Source of the DNA: Thiothrix litoralis
GTDB lineage: Bacteria > Pseudomonadota > Gammaproteobacteria > Thiotrichales > Thiotrichaceae
Direction of reading: 5' to 3'
Assembly (NCBI RefSeq): GCF_017901135.1
Contig: NZ_CP072801.1
Coordinates: forward strand, 3,934,501-3,998,500
Length of the DNA stretch: 64,000 nucleotides
This document shows positions 1 to 7,951 of this stretch, piece by piece. The position numbers were made by a program, and so were the translations under genes. The notes under the pieces were generated by a model that had not been told where the DNA came from, searched no databases, and saw only the letters and a list, made by a program, of their open reading frames with translations. Position 1 is the stretch's first letter, and every line of letters begins with the position of its first letter.

Positions 1-1
1 C

Positions 2-355
2 CTTTTTGCCGAAGGCCAGCGCGAAAGTCTGGAAGCGGCGGGTCTGAAGATCACCACTTACACTGATTTGCCAGCAGTATTACCGGCGCTGGATGTGGTC
101 TACATCAACGCGATTGCGTGGATGGGTGACGACTACGAAACCTTCGGCAACCGCTTCAAGCTGAGCAAGGCGTCACCGCTCAAAGCCGGTGCGATCGTAT
201 TGCACCCGTTGGCGCGAGGGGAAGAATTGTCAACCAACCTCGATGCCACCCCGCACAACTGGTATTTCTCGCAGGCACGCGGGGCAGTATTTGTGCGCAA
301 GGCGCTGCTAACCTACATGGTACAGCGCGGTGAACGGGTCATGGACGTTATCTGA
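2..355 (+). CDS. Aspartate/ornithine carbamoyltransferase family protein, C-terminal part (5' end outside window)
   Basis: An open frame runs in from the window edge and ends in TGA at 353-355. The residues match the C-terminal aspartate-binding half of the carbamoyltransferase family: HPLARGEEL corresponds to the HPLPR motif that contacts the substrate, followed by D.TPHNWYFSQA and a VRKALL helix, where aspartate carbamoyltransferase typically has Yf.QA..GvyvRMALL. The family transfers carbamoyl from carbamoyl phosphate to an amino acid. HPLAR instead of HPLPR and a long insert before it make this a divergent member, so it may not be the housekeeping pyrB. It sits 13 bases before an asparagine synthetase, which suggests co-transcription and perhaps a specialised amino-acid or natural-product pathway (inference). 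Only about 118 residues are visible. Confidence 0.7.
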   Translation, partial: LFAEGQRESLEAAGLKITTYTDLPAVLPALDVVYINAIAWMGDDYETFGNRFKLSKASPLKAGAIVLHPLARGEELSTNLDATPHNWYFSQARGAVFVRKALLTYMVQRGERVMDVI

Positions 356-368
356 GGGGGAAGGCATT

Positions 369-2384
369 ATGTGCGGTATCGGCGGAATTTTTCACAGCAA
401 TCCACAACAGGCAATCGACTCGCAACTGCTGGTTAACATGGCGGCTATCCAGTATCACCGGGGGCCGGATGGTTTCGGCTATCAAGCGCTGGAAGGCAGG
501 GGCGTCGGCTTTTGCCATGCGCGGCTTTCCATCATTGATCTGGATGAAAATCGCGCGCGGCAGCCGTTCGTGTCGCAGGATAAGCAGGTGCTGATGGCGC
601 ACAACGGTGAATTTTACGACTTTCAGGAAATCCGCGCTGAACTGACCGCTCGTGGGGCGCGTTTCACCAGCAAGAGCGATTCCGAAATCCTCCTGCACCT
701 GTATCAGCGCGAAGGGCTGGCAGCAACCTTGCCCAAGCTGCGTGGCGAATTTGCCTTCGCCCTCTACGACAGCGCCGAAGATGCCATGTATTTGGTGCGC
801 GACCGTTTCGGCGTCAAACCGCAGTACTGGACGCTGACCGATGAGGGCGTGGTATTCGGTTCCGAGCTGAAAGTACTGTTTGCGCACCCGGTGGTGAAAC
901 GTCAATTTAGCGCGGAAGGTTTGTACCACCAGTTGATGCAGACCATGGTTCCCGGCACGACTGCATTCGAAGGCATCCATCAGGTCAAACCCGGTTACGT
1001 GGTGAAAATCCAGCGTAACACCGGCACGCTGGCTGTGTCCGAATGGAAGTACTGGGATCTGGATTTCCCGAAAAAAAGTGAACGCCCCACCGAGTGGGAC
1101 GAAAACGAACACATCGACAATATCCGCACTGCGCTGTTGCAGGCAGTGGAAGCACGCATGGTGGCGGATGTACCGGTCGGTTGCTACTTGTCCGGCGGGA
1201 TTGATTCCTGCGCCATCCTCGGGCTGGCCTCTGCCGTCAGCCAGAATCCGGTGAAAGCCTTCACCATCGGTTTTGACGACGCCCGTTACGACGAAACCCC
1301 GATTGCCACCGCAATGGCGGAAGCGACTGATGCACAACAAGATGTGATGCGGCTTTCCGGCAATGAACTCTACGGTTATCTGGAACAAACCCTGTGGCAT
1401 ACCGAGCGCACTGTCTACAACACGTTGGCAGTCGCCAAATACCTGATGAGCCAGCACGTCAACAAAGTGAACTACAAGGTAGTGATGACCGGCGAAGGTT
1501 CGGATGAACTGTTCGGTGGCTACCCCGCTTTCCGCCGCGATATGTTCTTGCACGGTCTGGAAGACATGCGCCCGGAAGACCGCGCCGAATGGGAAGCCTT
1601 GCTGCAACAGAGCAACGAACTGGTGCAGGGTGCAATGTTGGCAAAAGATCAGGTTGACGACGAATATCTGGATGAGGTGGTCGGTTTCACCCCAAGCTGT
1701 CTGCAACCGTGGCTGGCGTGCAGCCCGCTGGTTCCCGCGCTATTGCACCCCGAATACCGCGAAACCCTCAAGGATTACCAGCCGGGCAAAGCCATTGCTG
1801 CTACCCTCGACAAGGAACAACTCGAAGGCCGCCACGCCCTCGACAAAGCACAATACGTGTGGATCAAGACCATGCTGGAAGGCCAAATCCTCACTTGGGG
1901 TGGCGACCGCGTCGACATGGCGAATTCGATGGAAGCCCGCCCGGCATTCCTCGATCATCATCTGGCGGCTGTCGCGGTGCAGGTTCCCCCCGAATTGCGT
2001 ATCAAGGGCAAGATCGAGAAATACGTGCTGCGTGAAGCCATGAAAGGCTTGTTGCCGGAAGTGCTCTACAAACGTGAGAAATTCGCCTTCATGGCTCCAC
2101 CGGCACACACCGACGACACCAAGTGGCAGCAAATGATGAAACTGGCGGATAAGTACCTGTCAGATGAAGCGATTGACGCGGCTGGTTTGCTGGACAAGGC
2201 CGGGGTGCAAGCGCTATTTGCCCGCCACGATCAGCCGGAAACCACGGTGGCCGACAAGGTACAGATGGATGCGATTATCAATCACCTGCTGGGTGTGCAG
2301 ATTTTGCATCATCACTTCGTGGCGACTAATGTGCCGCAACAGGCGGCGGCGCGGGCGGAAGCGTTGGGTTGGCGAGTTTGCTAG
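369..2384 (+). CDS. asnB: Asparagine synthetase (glutamine-hydrolysing)
   Basis: About 671 residues. I chose the ATG at 369 because it places the catalytic cysteine at position 2 (MCGIGGIF), as required for a class II glutamine amidotransferase, and a GAGGGGGAAGG ribosome binding site lies just upstream. The N-terminal half is the glutaminase domain (RGPDG near residue 37, HNGEFYD near 78). The synthetase half has the ATP pyrophosphatase loop SGGIDS at about residue 274 and a TGEGSDELFGGYP segment near 375. The reaction is aspartate + glutamine + ATP to asparagine. It follows a carbamoyltransferase-family gene closely. Members of this family also work as amide-forming enzymes in polysaccharide or natural-product clusters, so the true substrate is not certain. 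Confidence 0.9.
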   Translation: MCGIGGIFHSNPQQAIDSQLLVNMAAIQYHRGPDGFGYQALEGRGVGFCHARLSIIDLDENRARQPFVSQDKQVLMAHNGEFYDFQEIRAELTARGARFTSKSDSEILLHLYQREGLAATLPKLRGEFAFALYDSAEDAMYLVRDRFGVKPQYWTLTDEGVVFGSELKVLFAHPVVKRQFSAEGLYHQLMQTMVPGTTAFEGIHQVKPGYVVKIQRNTGTLAVSEWKYWDLDFPKKSERPTEWDENEHIDNIRTALLQAVEARMVADVPVGCYLSGGIDSCAILGLASAVSQNPVKAFTIGFDDARYDETPIATAMAEATDAQQDVMRLSGNELYGYLEQTLWHTERTVYNTLAVAKYLMSQHVNKVNYKVVMTGEGSDELFGGYPAFRRDMFLHGLEDMRPEDRAEWEALLQQSNELVQGAMLAKDQVDDEYLDEVVGFTPSCLQPWLACSPLVPALLHPEYRETLKDYQPGKAIAATLDKEQLEGRHALDKAQYVWIKTMLEGQILTWGGDRVDMANSMEARPAFLDHHLAAVAVQVPPELRIKGKIEKYVLREAMKGLLPEVLYKREKFAFMAPPAHTDDTKWQQMMKLADKYLSDEAIDAAGLLDKAGVQALFARHDQPETTVADKVQMDAIINHLLGVQILHHHFVATNVPQQAAARAEALGWRVC

Positions 2385-2394
2385 CAATAATTAA

Positions 2395-3294
2395 TCATTC
2401 GCTGGTCTTTTCTACTGTGAATTGAGTACCTTGAACCCAGCATATATGTTCCATGACCAATTGAAAGGTCTCGGAACCTGGGGACATCTCAAATATAAAA
2501 GTTGCAGTACCGCCGGGTGGCACGGTTTGCTCACGGAAAGTGCCAACGCGATTCTGATTTATCCAACTGTGATGGTAACAATGGGATAAACGATCTGAGA
2601 CTACCCCGATTCGCAAGAACGTATCTTTAGTCCATGAGTGGGAGCCTGTATTCTGGACTATTAGATGGCTGCTCGAGCATTCCAGTATTTGCGCAGAGCC
2701 TTTGGCTCTGATGGTCTTTGTGGCGTGGCCAAAATATTGGGATGAATCGGCGTTACTGACCTTTTTAGCTGGGCTTCCGGCAATGGTGATGCCTGCTTCC
2801 AGAAAAGAGGTATTAACGACCGAGTTTGCGCCTATTACGATATTGTCAGCGATCTGGATTTTTCCAAATACGATGGCTCCTGGGGCAATGAATATGTTGT
2901 TCCCCAACGTTGGGCAAGCGTTATCGGAACCGGCTTGTGTTGCCAAATGGACACAGTTGTGAATTCGGCAGTTTTCACCGACCCTGACATTGCCATTAAC
3001 AATGAGTGTTCCGGTATGGGCAATCGAAAGACCTGGCCCAAAAACGTTAGGGTGTATGGAAAATCCAAGCTGCCGCCCCATTCTGTAGAATTTCCATTTA
3101 AGGTATTGGATATAGGATTTCTGAAGTGGTTTGCAGTTCATGTAATATTCTAATTTTCTTAATAATTTTTCAAAATTCCATATTATGTATTTTTCATCAA
3201 TATACCTCTCTGTACTCCAAGATGTCTCTGGAATGTTCAAAGCAACCTTGTCCGATTCCAGGTAAAAATCATAATCATGTTTTGATTGAATCAT
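2395..3294 (-). CDS. Hexapeptide-repeat acyltransferase (serine acetyltransferase-like) with C-terminal Ig-like domain
   Basis: 299 residues. The N-terminal ~75 residues are helical. Residues ~80-180 form a left-handed beta-helix typical of serine acetyltransferase/LbH enzymes (GPGLSIAHTGTLIVNGNVRVG, then IFIAPGAIVFGKIQIADNIVIGANSVV and an AGSPAKKV closing motif). The last ~95 residues (NTGSHSWTKDTFLRIGVV ... TVPPGGTATFIFEM ... QLVMEHICWVQG) resemble the NBR1-type Ig-like beta-sandwich domain. Such enzymes O-acetylate sugars or amino acids, often for surface polysaccharides. The gene is more AT-rich than both neighbours and is convergent with asnB, which suggests horizontal acquisition. The exact acceptor is unknown. 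Confidence 0.72.
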   Translation of the reverse strand: MIQSKHDYDFYLESDKVALNIPETSWSTERYIDEKYIIWNFEKLLRKLEYYMNCKPLQKSYIQYLKWKFYRMGRQLGFSIHPNVFGPGLSIAHTGTLIVNGNVRVGENCRIHNCVHLATQAGSDNACPTLGNNIFIAPGAIVFGKIQIADNIVIGANSVVNTSFLEAGITIAGSPAKKVSNADSSQYFGHATKTIRAKGSAQILECSSSHLIVQNTGSHSWTKDTFLRIGVVSDRLSHCYHHSWINQNRVGTFREQTVPPGGTATFIFEMSPGSETFQLVMEHICWVQGTQFTVEKTSE

Positions 3295-3394
3295 TAAGTG
3301 TCAAGTCCCGATAGAGCAAGGGTTGATAATATGCCTCCAAGGATAACCCGTGCTTTAAACAAAGGGTAGCTGTCATGACCTATGGGACATGACA

Positions 3395-4447
3395 TCAGTA
3401 AGAAACCAGCAAATCCCCGATCTCGTTCACTTCCAGACGGATACGTCGCATCACCGGCAATAGCCCGATAAAAATCTTGAACAGGTTGGGGTCGAGATGC
3501 GAACTTGTCATGCTTTCCATCAAGGTTAGGGCTTCTTGCTCGCACATGGCTTTTTTGTAGACACGCTCGTGTACCAGTGCATCGTAAATATCCACAATCG
3601 CGGTAATACGGGCGGATTCGGGGATTTCTTCACCCACCAAGCCGCGCGGATAGCCGGAGCCGTCCCACTTTTCGTGGTGGCATAGGGCGATGTCGGCGGC
3701 CATGTCGAGTACCGGAATATTGGAGTCTTGCAGCATTTTTGCACCGATTTCGGTGTGGCGCTTCATGATGGCGAATTCGTTTTCGGTGAGTTTGCCTTTT
3801 TTGAGCAGGATGCGGTCGGGAATGCCGATCTTGCCAATGTCGTGCATGGGGGCGGCGATGCGGATGTCGTCAATCTGTTGTGCTTCCCAACCCAGCGCTT
3901 TGCCCATGGCGGCGGCGTACAAGCCAATGCGTTTGACGTGTGCGCCGGTTTCTTCATCGCGATAGCTGGTAAGACTGACCAGTTTGATGGCGATTTCTTC
4001 TTCGCGTTGTTTGATTTTCAGGGTGCGCTTTTGCACTTCGTTTTCGAGTTTTTCCTGAGTGAGCAAGCCTTCGCGCAATTGTTGCAGGTGGCTGACTTCT
4101 TGTCGGTATCTTTCTCCAAGGTTTTGCAACAGCAGGATGGCTTCGCCGTTGACCCAGAGGACGCTGGCTTCGAGCGCCACTTCATTGCCGAGTTCGTCGG
4201 TTTCGATCCACACGCCAGAAGCGAGCGGGGTGGTTTGTTGGGCTTGCCAATGCGCTTCGGCATCTTCCGTGAAGCAGGTAAGGTAGGGGAAGGTGTCGCT
4301 CAGGGAGCAATGCTCGGGTGAGGATTGTCCAAGGAAAAACACCAGCCAGTCAGGTGTGCCGGAGATCAGGTGGAACTGTGTGGTATTTTGCCGCGAAAAT
4401 ACCGCGATGTTCAGGGAGCAGCAAATGCTGGAGAGCAGCTTATCCAT
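3395..4447 (-). CDS. HD-GYP domain protein (putative cyclic-di-GMP phosphodiesterase)
   Basis: About 350 residues from the ATG at 4447, which overlaps the 3' end of the GTPase gene by 8 bases and so is probably translationally coupled to it. The N-terminal ~130 residues could be a PAS-like sensor fold. They are followed by a coiled-coil linker (about 130-165) and then an HD-GYP domain with intact signature residues: HDIGKIGIP near residue 200 and HHEKWDGSGYP near 257. HD-GYP proteins hydrolyse cyclic-di-GMP; activity is expected here because the metal ligands are present. No membrane segment is visible, so the protein should be cytoplasmic. The operon context suggests it works with the Rab-like GTPase and the OmpA-domain protein. 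Confidence 0.85.
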   Translation of the reverse strand: MDKLLSSICCSLNIAVFSRQNTTQFHLISGTPDWLVFFLGQSSPEHCSLSDTFPYLTCFTEDAEAHWQAQQTTPLASGVWIETDELGNEVALEASVLWVNGEAILLLQNLGERYRQEVSHLQQLREGLLTQEKLENEVQKRTLKIKQREEEIAIKLVSLTSYRDEETGAHVKRIGLYAAAMGKALGWEAQQIDDIRIAAPMHDIGKIGIPDRILLKKGKLTENEFAIMKRHTEIGAKMLQDSNIPVLDMAADIALCHHEKWDGSGYPRGLVGEEIPESARITAIVDIYDALVHERVYKKAMCEQEALTLMESMTSSHLDPNLFKIFIGLLPVMRRIRLEVNEIGDLLVSY

Positions 4448-4943
4448 GTGAACGCCCCTCTTGCTGGAGCAATTGCAGGAACAGGGTTTCAACACCTAAG
4501 CCTTGTTTGGCGCTGGTTTCGACCACGGGGTAGCCGAGTTGGTGCAGGTGCTGGTGTTGGGGAATGTCCAGTTGCCATGCCGGTTTCAGATCGGCCTTGT
4601 TGAGGGCAAAGACGGCAGGCAAGATTCCAGCGTTGGTTTTCACCATGTCGTGGATGGACAAGGCGGTTTCGTAGGAATGCGGGCGGGTAGGGTCGATCAC
4701 GATAATGTAACCGGCCATGCCGCGCAGGTAAGCGGTGCGGATGCTGGTAAAGTCATCTTCCCCGGCAATGTCCCACAGCATGAGGGAATATTCCTTGTCA
4801 CCGACTTGCAGGCTTTTTTTGTCGATTTTGACACCGACCGTGGTCAGGTATTTATCACTGAACAGGCTATCAACGTAGCGCCGGATCAGGCTGGTCTTGC
4901 CTACCGAGAAGGAGCCTAGCAGGCATATTTTCTGTTGGATCAT
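4440..4943 (-). CDS. Rab/Ras-like small GTPase
   Basis: 167 residues. All G-box motifs are visible: P-loop GSFSVGKTS (residues 10-18), switch I threonines TTVGVK (34-39), switch II WDIAGED (57-63), NKAD (115-118) and TSAK (143-146). This is the Ras/Rab/Arf pattern rather than the Era/Obg pattern. The residue after DxAG is glutamate rather than the catalytic glutamine of eukaryotic Rab, so hydrolysis may rely on a partner. A GAGAGGG ribosome binding site precedes the ATG. The gene lies between an OmpA-domain membrane protein and an HD-GYP protein. Prokaryotic small GTPases of this class, such as MglA, control polarity and motility. The function here is inferred only from that analogy. Confidence 0.87.
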   Translation of the reverse strand: MIQQKICLLGSFSVGKTSLIRRYVDSLFSDKYLTTVGVKIDKKSLQVGDKEYSLMLWDIAGEDDFTSIRTAYLRGMAGYIIVIDPTRPHSYETALSIHDMVKTNAGILPAVFALNKADLKPAWQLDIPQHQHLHQLGYPVVETSAKQGLGVETLFLQLLQQEGRSHG

Positions 4944-4955
4944 GCGTATCCCTCT

Positions 4956-6407
4956 CTAGTAAAGGCTTACCCGGTAATGGGTGCTGCGTTCATTTTTTTG
5001 GTTGGAGCTGTGGGCTGCCAGCACAAAGGCAGGAATGCCCGCTTGTATGAGGACATTGCGCAAATTATCGGCGCGTTGCTGCGACATTTGCTGGTTGAGG
5101 GTGACGGAGCCGCTACCATCCGCATGACCCAGTATGATGACTTGTAGGGTCTTGTTAGCCTGTTGAGCAGCGTGCAGTAAGGCCAGAATGTCTTTACTGA
5201 GAGTGACAATACCGGGGTGCTTAGGGTCAATATCGGTCTGGGCTTTGTCAAAGGTATGGCTGGCGGCTTCTATCTGTTGGCTCAGAGCCGCAATAGTGGC
5301 GGCGTTGTCAGCCGCTTGTTTGGCCTGTTGCGCGGTTTGTTGCTGCTGTTGATCCAGCAAGGTTTGCAATGATACTTGTAAGGCAGCTTGCTGACTTTGC
5401 TGCTGCTGTAATTGCTGGGTCAGGGTTTGCAGGGCAATTTGTTGTGCCTGTTCAACTTCGGCGGCCTGTTGGATCAGGAGTGCCTGATGTTGCTCATATT
5501 GGTAAACCCACCACGCCAATGCGCCCAAGAGGGTTAGCAACAGGGTATAGGCTAGCCACGGATGGCACTTTTCCTTGGTTTTATGCTTTTTAACCAAGCA
5601 ATCGTTTAACAGGGATTCGATGCCTGTAAACGGGCTGGCATCGCCTTGGTAAGTCTGGAGGGCGTGGTCGTATTGCTGGTGAATGGTTTCGCAGGTTTCC
5701 GCGAGCAAGTGGCGTAATTCACCCGGCACACTGCCACGCACTACCAAGGCCAGCACTGCACGGGGGGCGTGTTCGATCAGTACGGTCAATTTGCCGAGTT
5801 GCAGGGTATCCAGATCGCCATCGCCTTCGGTGGCAAAGGAGTCGTTGATGAAATCCTGAATCGCAGTCAACATGCTGGAGATGATTTCAGGGTCTTTACT
5901 GTGGACGTGTTCCGAGACGAGGTGGTTCAGCAATAATCCGCTTTCCCGATGGATCAGGAATACCTGTTCCACTTGGTAAATCAGGGTGTTGAGCAGGGCA
6001 ATCTGGGCGTAACTTTGCCCGGTACGCCAAGCGTCGAAACGCCAGTGCCATGAGCGCAATGACAGGCTTTGTTCCAGCAACTGGTTGAATGTCGTGAGTG
6101 CCTCGTTCAAGGCTTGCTGGATAGATTTGCGGATGGCGGGACCCATGACCGGGTATAACACATCCGCAAAGCGTTTGGGGTTGCTGCTGATGGCGTGGGT
6201 CAACGAGCGTTCGACCGTGGGCATCAGGGCAGTTGAAATGGCTCCGTCATGCGCTTCACGGCGGGTGATGGCTTCGGCAATAACGCTGGCAATACGGGCG
6301 CTGTATTGCTCGGAATCTTCAAATTGCGCTTTCAAGGCCAGCAGGGCTTCGTAATCCTTGCCAAATAACAGGTTGCGTAGCTGCGCAATATCCGGCGTGC
6401 CTTGCAT
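4956..6407 (-). CDS. Membrane protein with cytoplasmic helical domain, one TM segment and periplasmic OmpA-like domain
   Basis: 483 residues. Residues 1-280 are soluble and mainly helical with no signal peptide. A single hydrophobic span (WLAYTLLLTLLGALAWWVY) lies at about 282-302. Residues ~305-395 form a glutamine-rich coiled coil. The last ~90 residues are an OmpA/MotB-type peptidoglycan-binding domain (VIILGHADGSGS, then QQRADNLRNVLIQAGI). The expected topology is cytoplasmic N-terminus and periplasmic C-terminus bound to peptidoglycan. It starts 3 bases after the stop of the coiled-coil gene and ends 12 bases before the GTPase start. A role as a cell-wall-anchored platform for the GTPase is plausible but inferred. 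The cytoplasmic domain matches no family I recognise. Confidence 0.75.
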   Translation of the reverse strand: MQGTPDIAQLRNLLFGKDYEALLALKAQFEDSEQYSARIASVIAEAITRREAHDGAISTALMPTVERSLTHAISSNPKRFADVLYPVMGPAIRKSIQQALNEALTTFNQLLEQSLSLRSWHWRFDAWRTGQSYAQIALLNTLIYQVEQVFLIHRESGLLLNHLVSEHVHSKDPEIISSMLTAIQDFINDSFATEGDGDLDTLQLGKLTVLIEHAPRAVLALVVRGSVPGELRHLLAETCETIHQQYDHALQTYQGDASPFTGIESLLNDCLVKKHKTKEKCHPWLAYTLLLTLLGALAWWVYQYEQHQALLIQQAAEVEQAQQIALQTLTQQLQQQQSQQAALQVSLQTLLDQQQQQTAQQAKQAADNAATIAALSQQIEAASHTFDKAQTDIDPKHPGIVTLSKDILALLHAAQQANKTLQVIILGHADGSGSVTLNQQMSQQRADNLRNVLIQAGIPAFVLAAHSSNQKNERSTHYRVSLY

Positions 6408-6410
6408 GGC

Positions 6411-6941
6411 TTACGCCTTGTCACCAGCAAGCTGATGGCTAACGTTATCCAGCAGGGCAGCCAGCATTTTGCGGTCTACCTTGTCTTGGCGCAGTTGTTC
6501 TGACGTTTGTTTGATCTGGTTCAGCAGATCTAGGCGTTGTTCTTCCATGATCTGGCTGAGCAGTTTGGTCTCTTCTTCAATGCGCCGGTTCAGGTCGGTT
6601 GCACTGGTCTGCCATTGGCGTTGCAGGTTTTCGATGCCTTTGCTGTTTTGCTCGAAATGCTTGCGGAAGGTGGCACCATCACCCATGCGGGCTTTGGCTT
6701 CCTGATCCAGCAAGTCTTGCAGCATGTGGATTTCGTGGTTGAGGCTGTCCATGTTCTTGCGCATTTCATCACGCACCGAATTGGTCCAGACTTTGACGAA
6801 ACGTTCCAGATTCGCCAGTCGCTTTTCGTTTTCACGCGCTTGTTCGCCGAACAGAATATTGCGCACCATGTCGAGGTTTTTGTCTGGCACGGGCGGGGCG
6901 AATTCAAGCTCTGCTTCTGTGGTGGTCATGGTTGTGGTCAT
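6411..6941 (-). CDS. Coiled-coil protein, first gene of the GTPase operon
   Basis: About 176 residues from the ATG at 6941 (MTTTMTTTEAELEF); a second in-frame ATG at 6929 is also possible, and neither has a clear ribosome binding site. Nearly the whole protein from residue ~30 is charged heptad-like helix (NEKRLANLERFVKVW, RRIEEETKLLSQIMEEQR), with no membrane segment. A short conserved-looking segment, LDMVRNILFGEQ, resembles the LRNLLFGKD stretch at the start of the downstream OmpA-domain protein, so the two may share a docking motif. It is separated by only 3 bases from that gene. Likely a cytoplasmic scaffold or effector of the module. Function unknown. Confidence 0.65.
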   Translation of the reverse strand: MTTTMTTTEAELEFAPPVPDKNLDMVRNILFGEQARENEKRLANLERFVKVWTNSVRDEMRKNMDSLNHEIHMLQDLLDQEAKARMGDGATFRKHFEQNSKGIENLQRQWQTSATDLNRRIEEETKLLSQIMEEQRLDLLNQIKQTSEQLRQDKVDRKMLAALLDNVSHQLAGDKA

Positions 6942-7105
6942 GGTTTTAGCCGCTATTATTTTTATTAGGAATGGGCAAGACGTTACCATTGCACGCTGTT
7001 GTCTGCCAGTTTTCCTGATGTGTGGTTATTGGCAATACCCGTACAACTCTTGTAACTGTTATGATCACACGTTCTGATGCCATCAACCACAGGAGTATGT
7101 CATAA

Positions 7106-7942
7106 GTGGAGAATACCGCTAACTCAGGCAATACCGCCCTTATTCACGATCCGTCGACTTATCTTATTGAGAAAGAGCCTTACTATGTCCCCGTGGGGAA
7201 TGAGATTACCTTGTTTGAGGCTGCTTACGACAATCATCTGCCCTTGTTGTTGAAGGGGCCGACGGGCTGCGGCAAAACCCGTTTCATGGAATACATGGCG
7301 TGGCGGCTGCAACGCCCGATGGTGACGGTATCTTGCCACGATGATTTGACGACTTCCGATCTGGTAGGGCGTTATCTGGTCAAGCAGGGCGAAACGGTGT
7401 GGGTGGATGGCCCGTTGACCCGTGCCGTGCGCACCGGCGGCATTTGCTATCTGGATGAAATCGTTGAAGCGCGTAAGGATACGATGGTGGTGATTCACCC
7501 CTTGGCAGACGACCGCCGCATTATGCCGATTGATAAGTTGGGGCAGTTGCTGGAAGCACCGGATAGCTTTTGTCTGGCGATTTCCTACAACCCCGGCTAT
7601 CAGAGCGTGTTGAAAGAGTTGAAGCAATCCACCCGCCAGCGTTTTGTGGCAATCGAATTTGATTACCCGAAACCGTCGCTGGAACGCCAGATCATCATTC
7701 ACGAAACCGGACTGGATGAGGCCATTACCGACAAGTTGCTGAAGCTGGCGGATATGACCCGCAACCTCAAAGGCAATGGTCTGGAAGAGGGCGCGTCGAC
7801 TCGGTTGCTGGTACACGCGGGCAAACTCATTGCCAAAGGTGTTGAACCACGGGCAGCGTGCCAAGGGGCGATTGCGCTGGCTTTGACCGATGACAGCGAC
7901 ATGATTGCTGCCATTAATGAGCTGATCGGCGCACTGTTCTAG
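7106..7942 (+). CDS. cbbQ: CbbQ-type MoxR AAA+ ATPase (RuBisCO activase subunit)
   Basis: 278 residues from a GTG start with AGGAG ten bases upstream. Walker A is GPTGCGKT (51-58) and Walker B is ICYLDEIVEAR (about 113-123). The CbbQ/NorQ signature segments EPYYVPVGNE, DLVGRYL, VVIHPLADDRRI and SYNPGYQS are all present, and the overall match is closer to CbbQ than NorQ. CbbQ forms hexamers that, with the von Willebrand adaptor CbbO, remodel inhibited RuBisCO in an ATP-dependent way. The next gene is cbbO, 9 bases downstream. No cbbL/cbbS or cbbM is in the window, so the RuBisCO partner must lie elsewhere. It is divergent from the GTPase operon, with a shared ~160 bp promoter region. Confidence 0.87.
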   Translation: MENTANSGNTALIHDPSTYLIEKEPYYVPVGNEITLFEAAYDNHLPLLLKGPTGCGKTRFMEYMAWRLQRPMVTVSCHDDLTTSDLVGRYLVKQGETVWVDGPLTRAVRTGGICYLDEIVEARKDTMVVIHPLADDRRIMPIDKLGQLLEAPDSFCLAISYNPGYQSVLKELKQSTRQRFVAIEFDYPKPSLERQIIIHETGLDEAITDKLLKLADMTRNLKGNGLEEGASTRLLVHAGKLIAKGVEPRAACQGAIALALTDDSDMIAAINELIGALF

Positions 7943-7951
7943 GAGGCGGGT

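Noticed and set aside
348-1706. Long open frame of 452 codons on the minus strand within asnB
   Set aside because: Its protein has no family features and asnB on the plus strand is unmistakable; the frame is a shadow of GC-rich codon structure.
3728-4321. Plus-strand frame of 197 codons over the HD-GYP gene
   Set aside because: Antisense to clear HD-GYP motifs and low-complexity in translation; a shadow.
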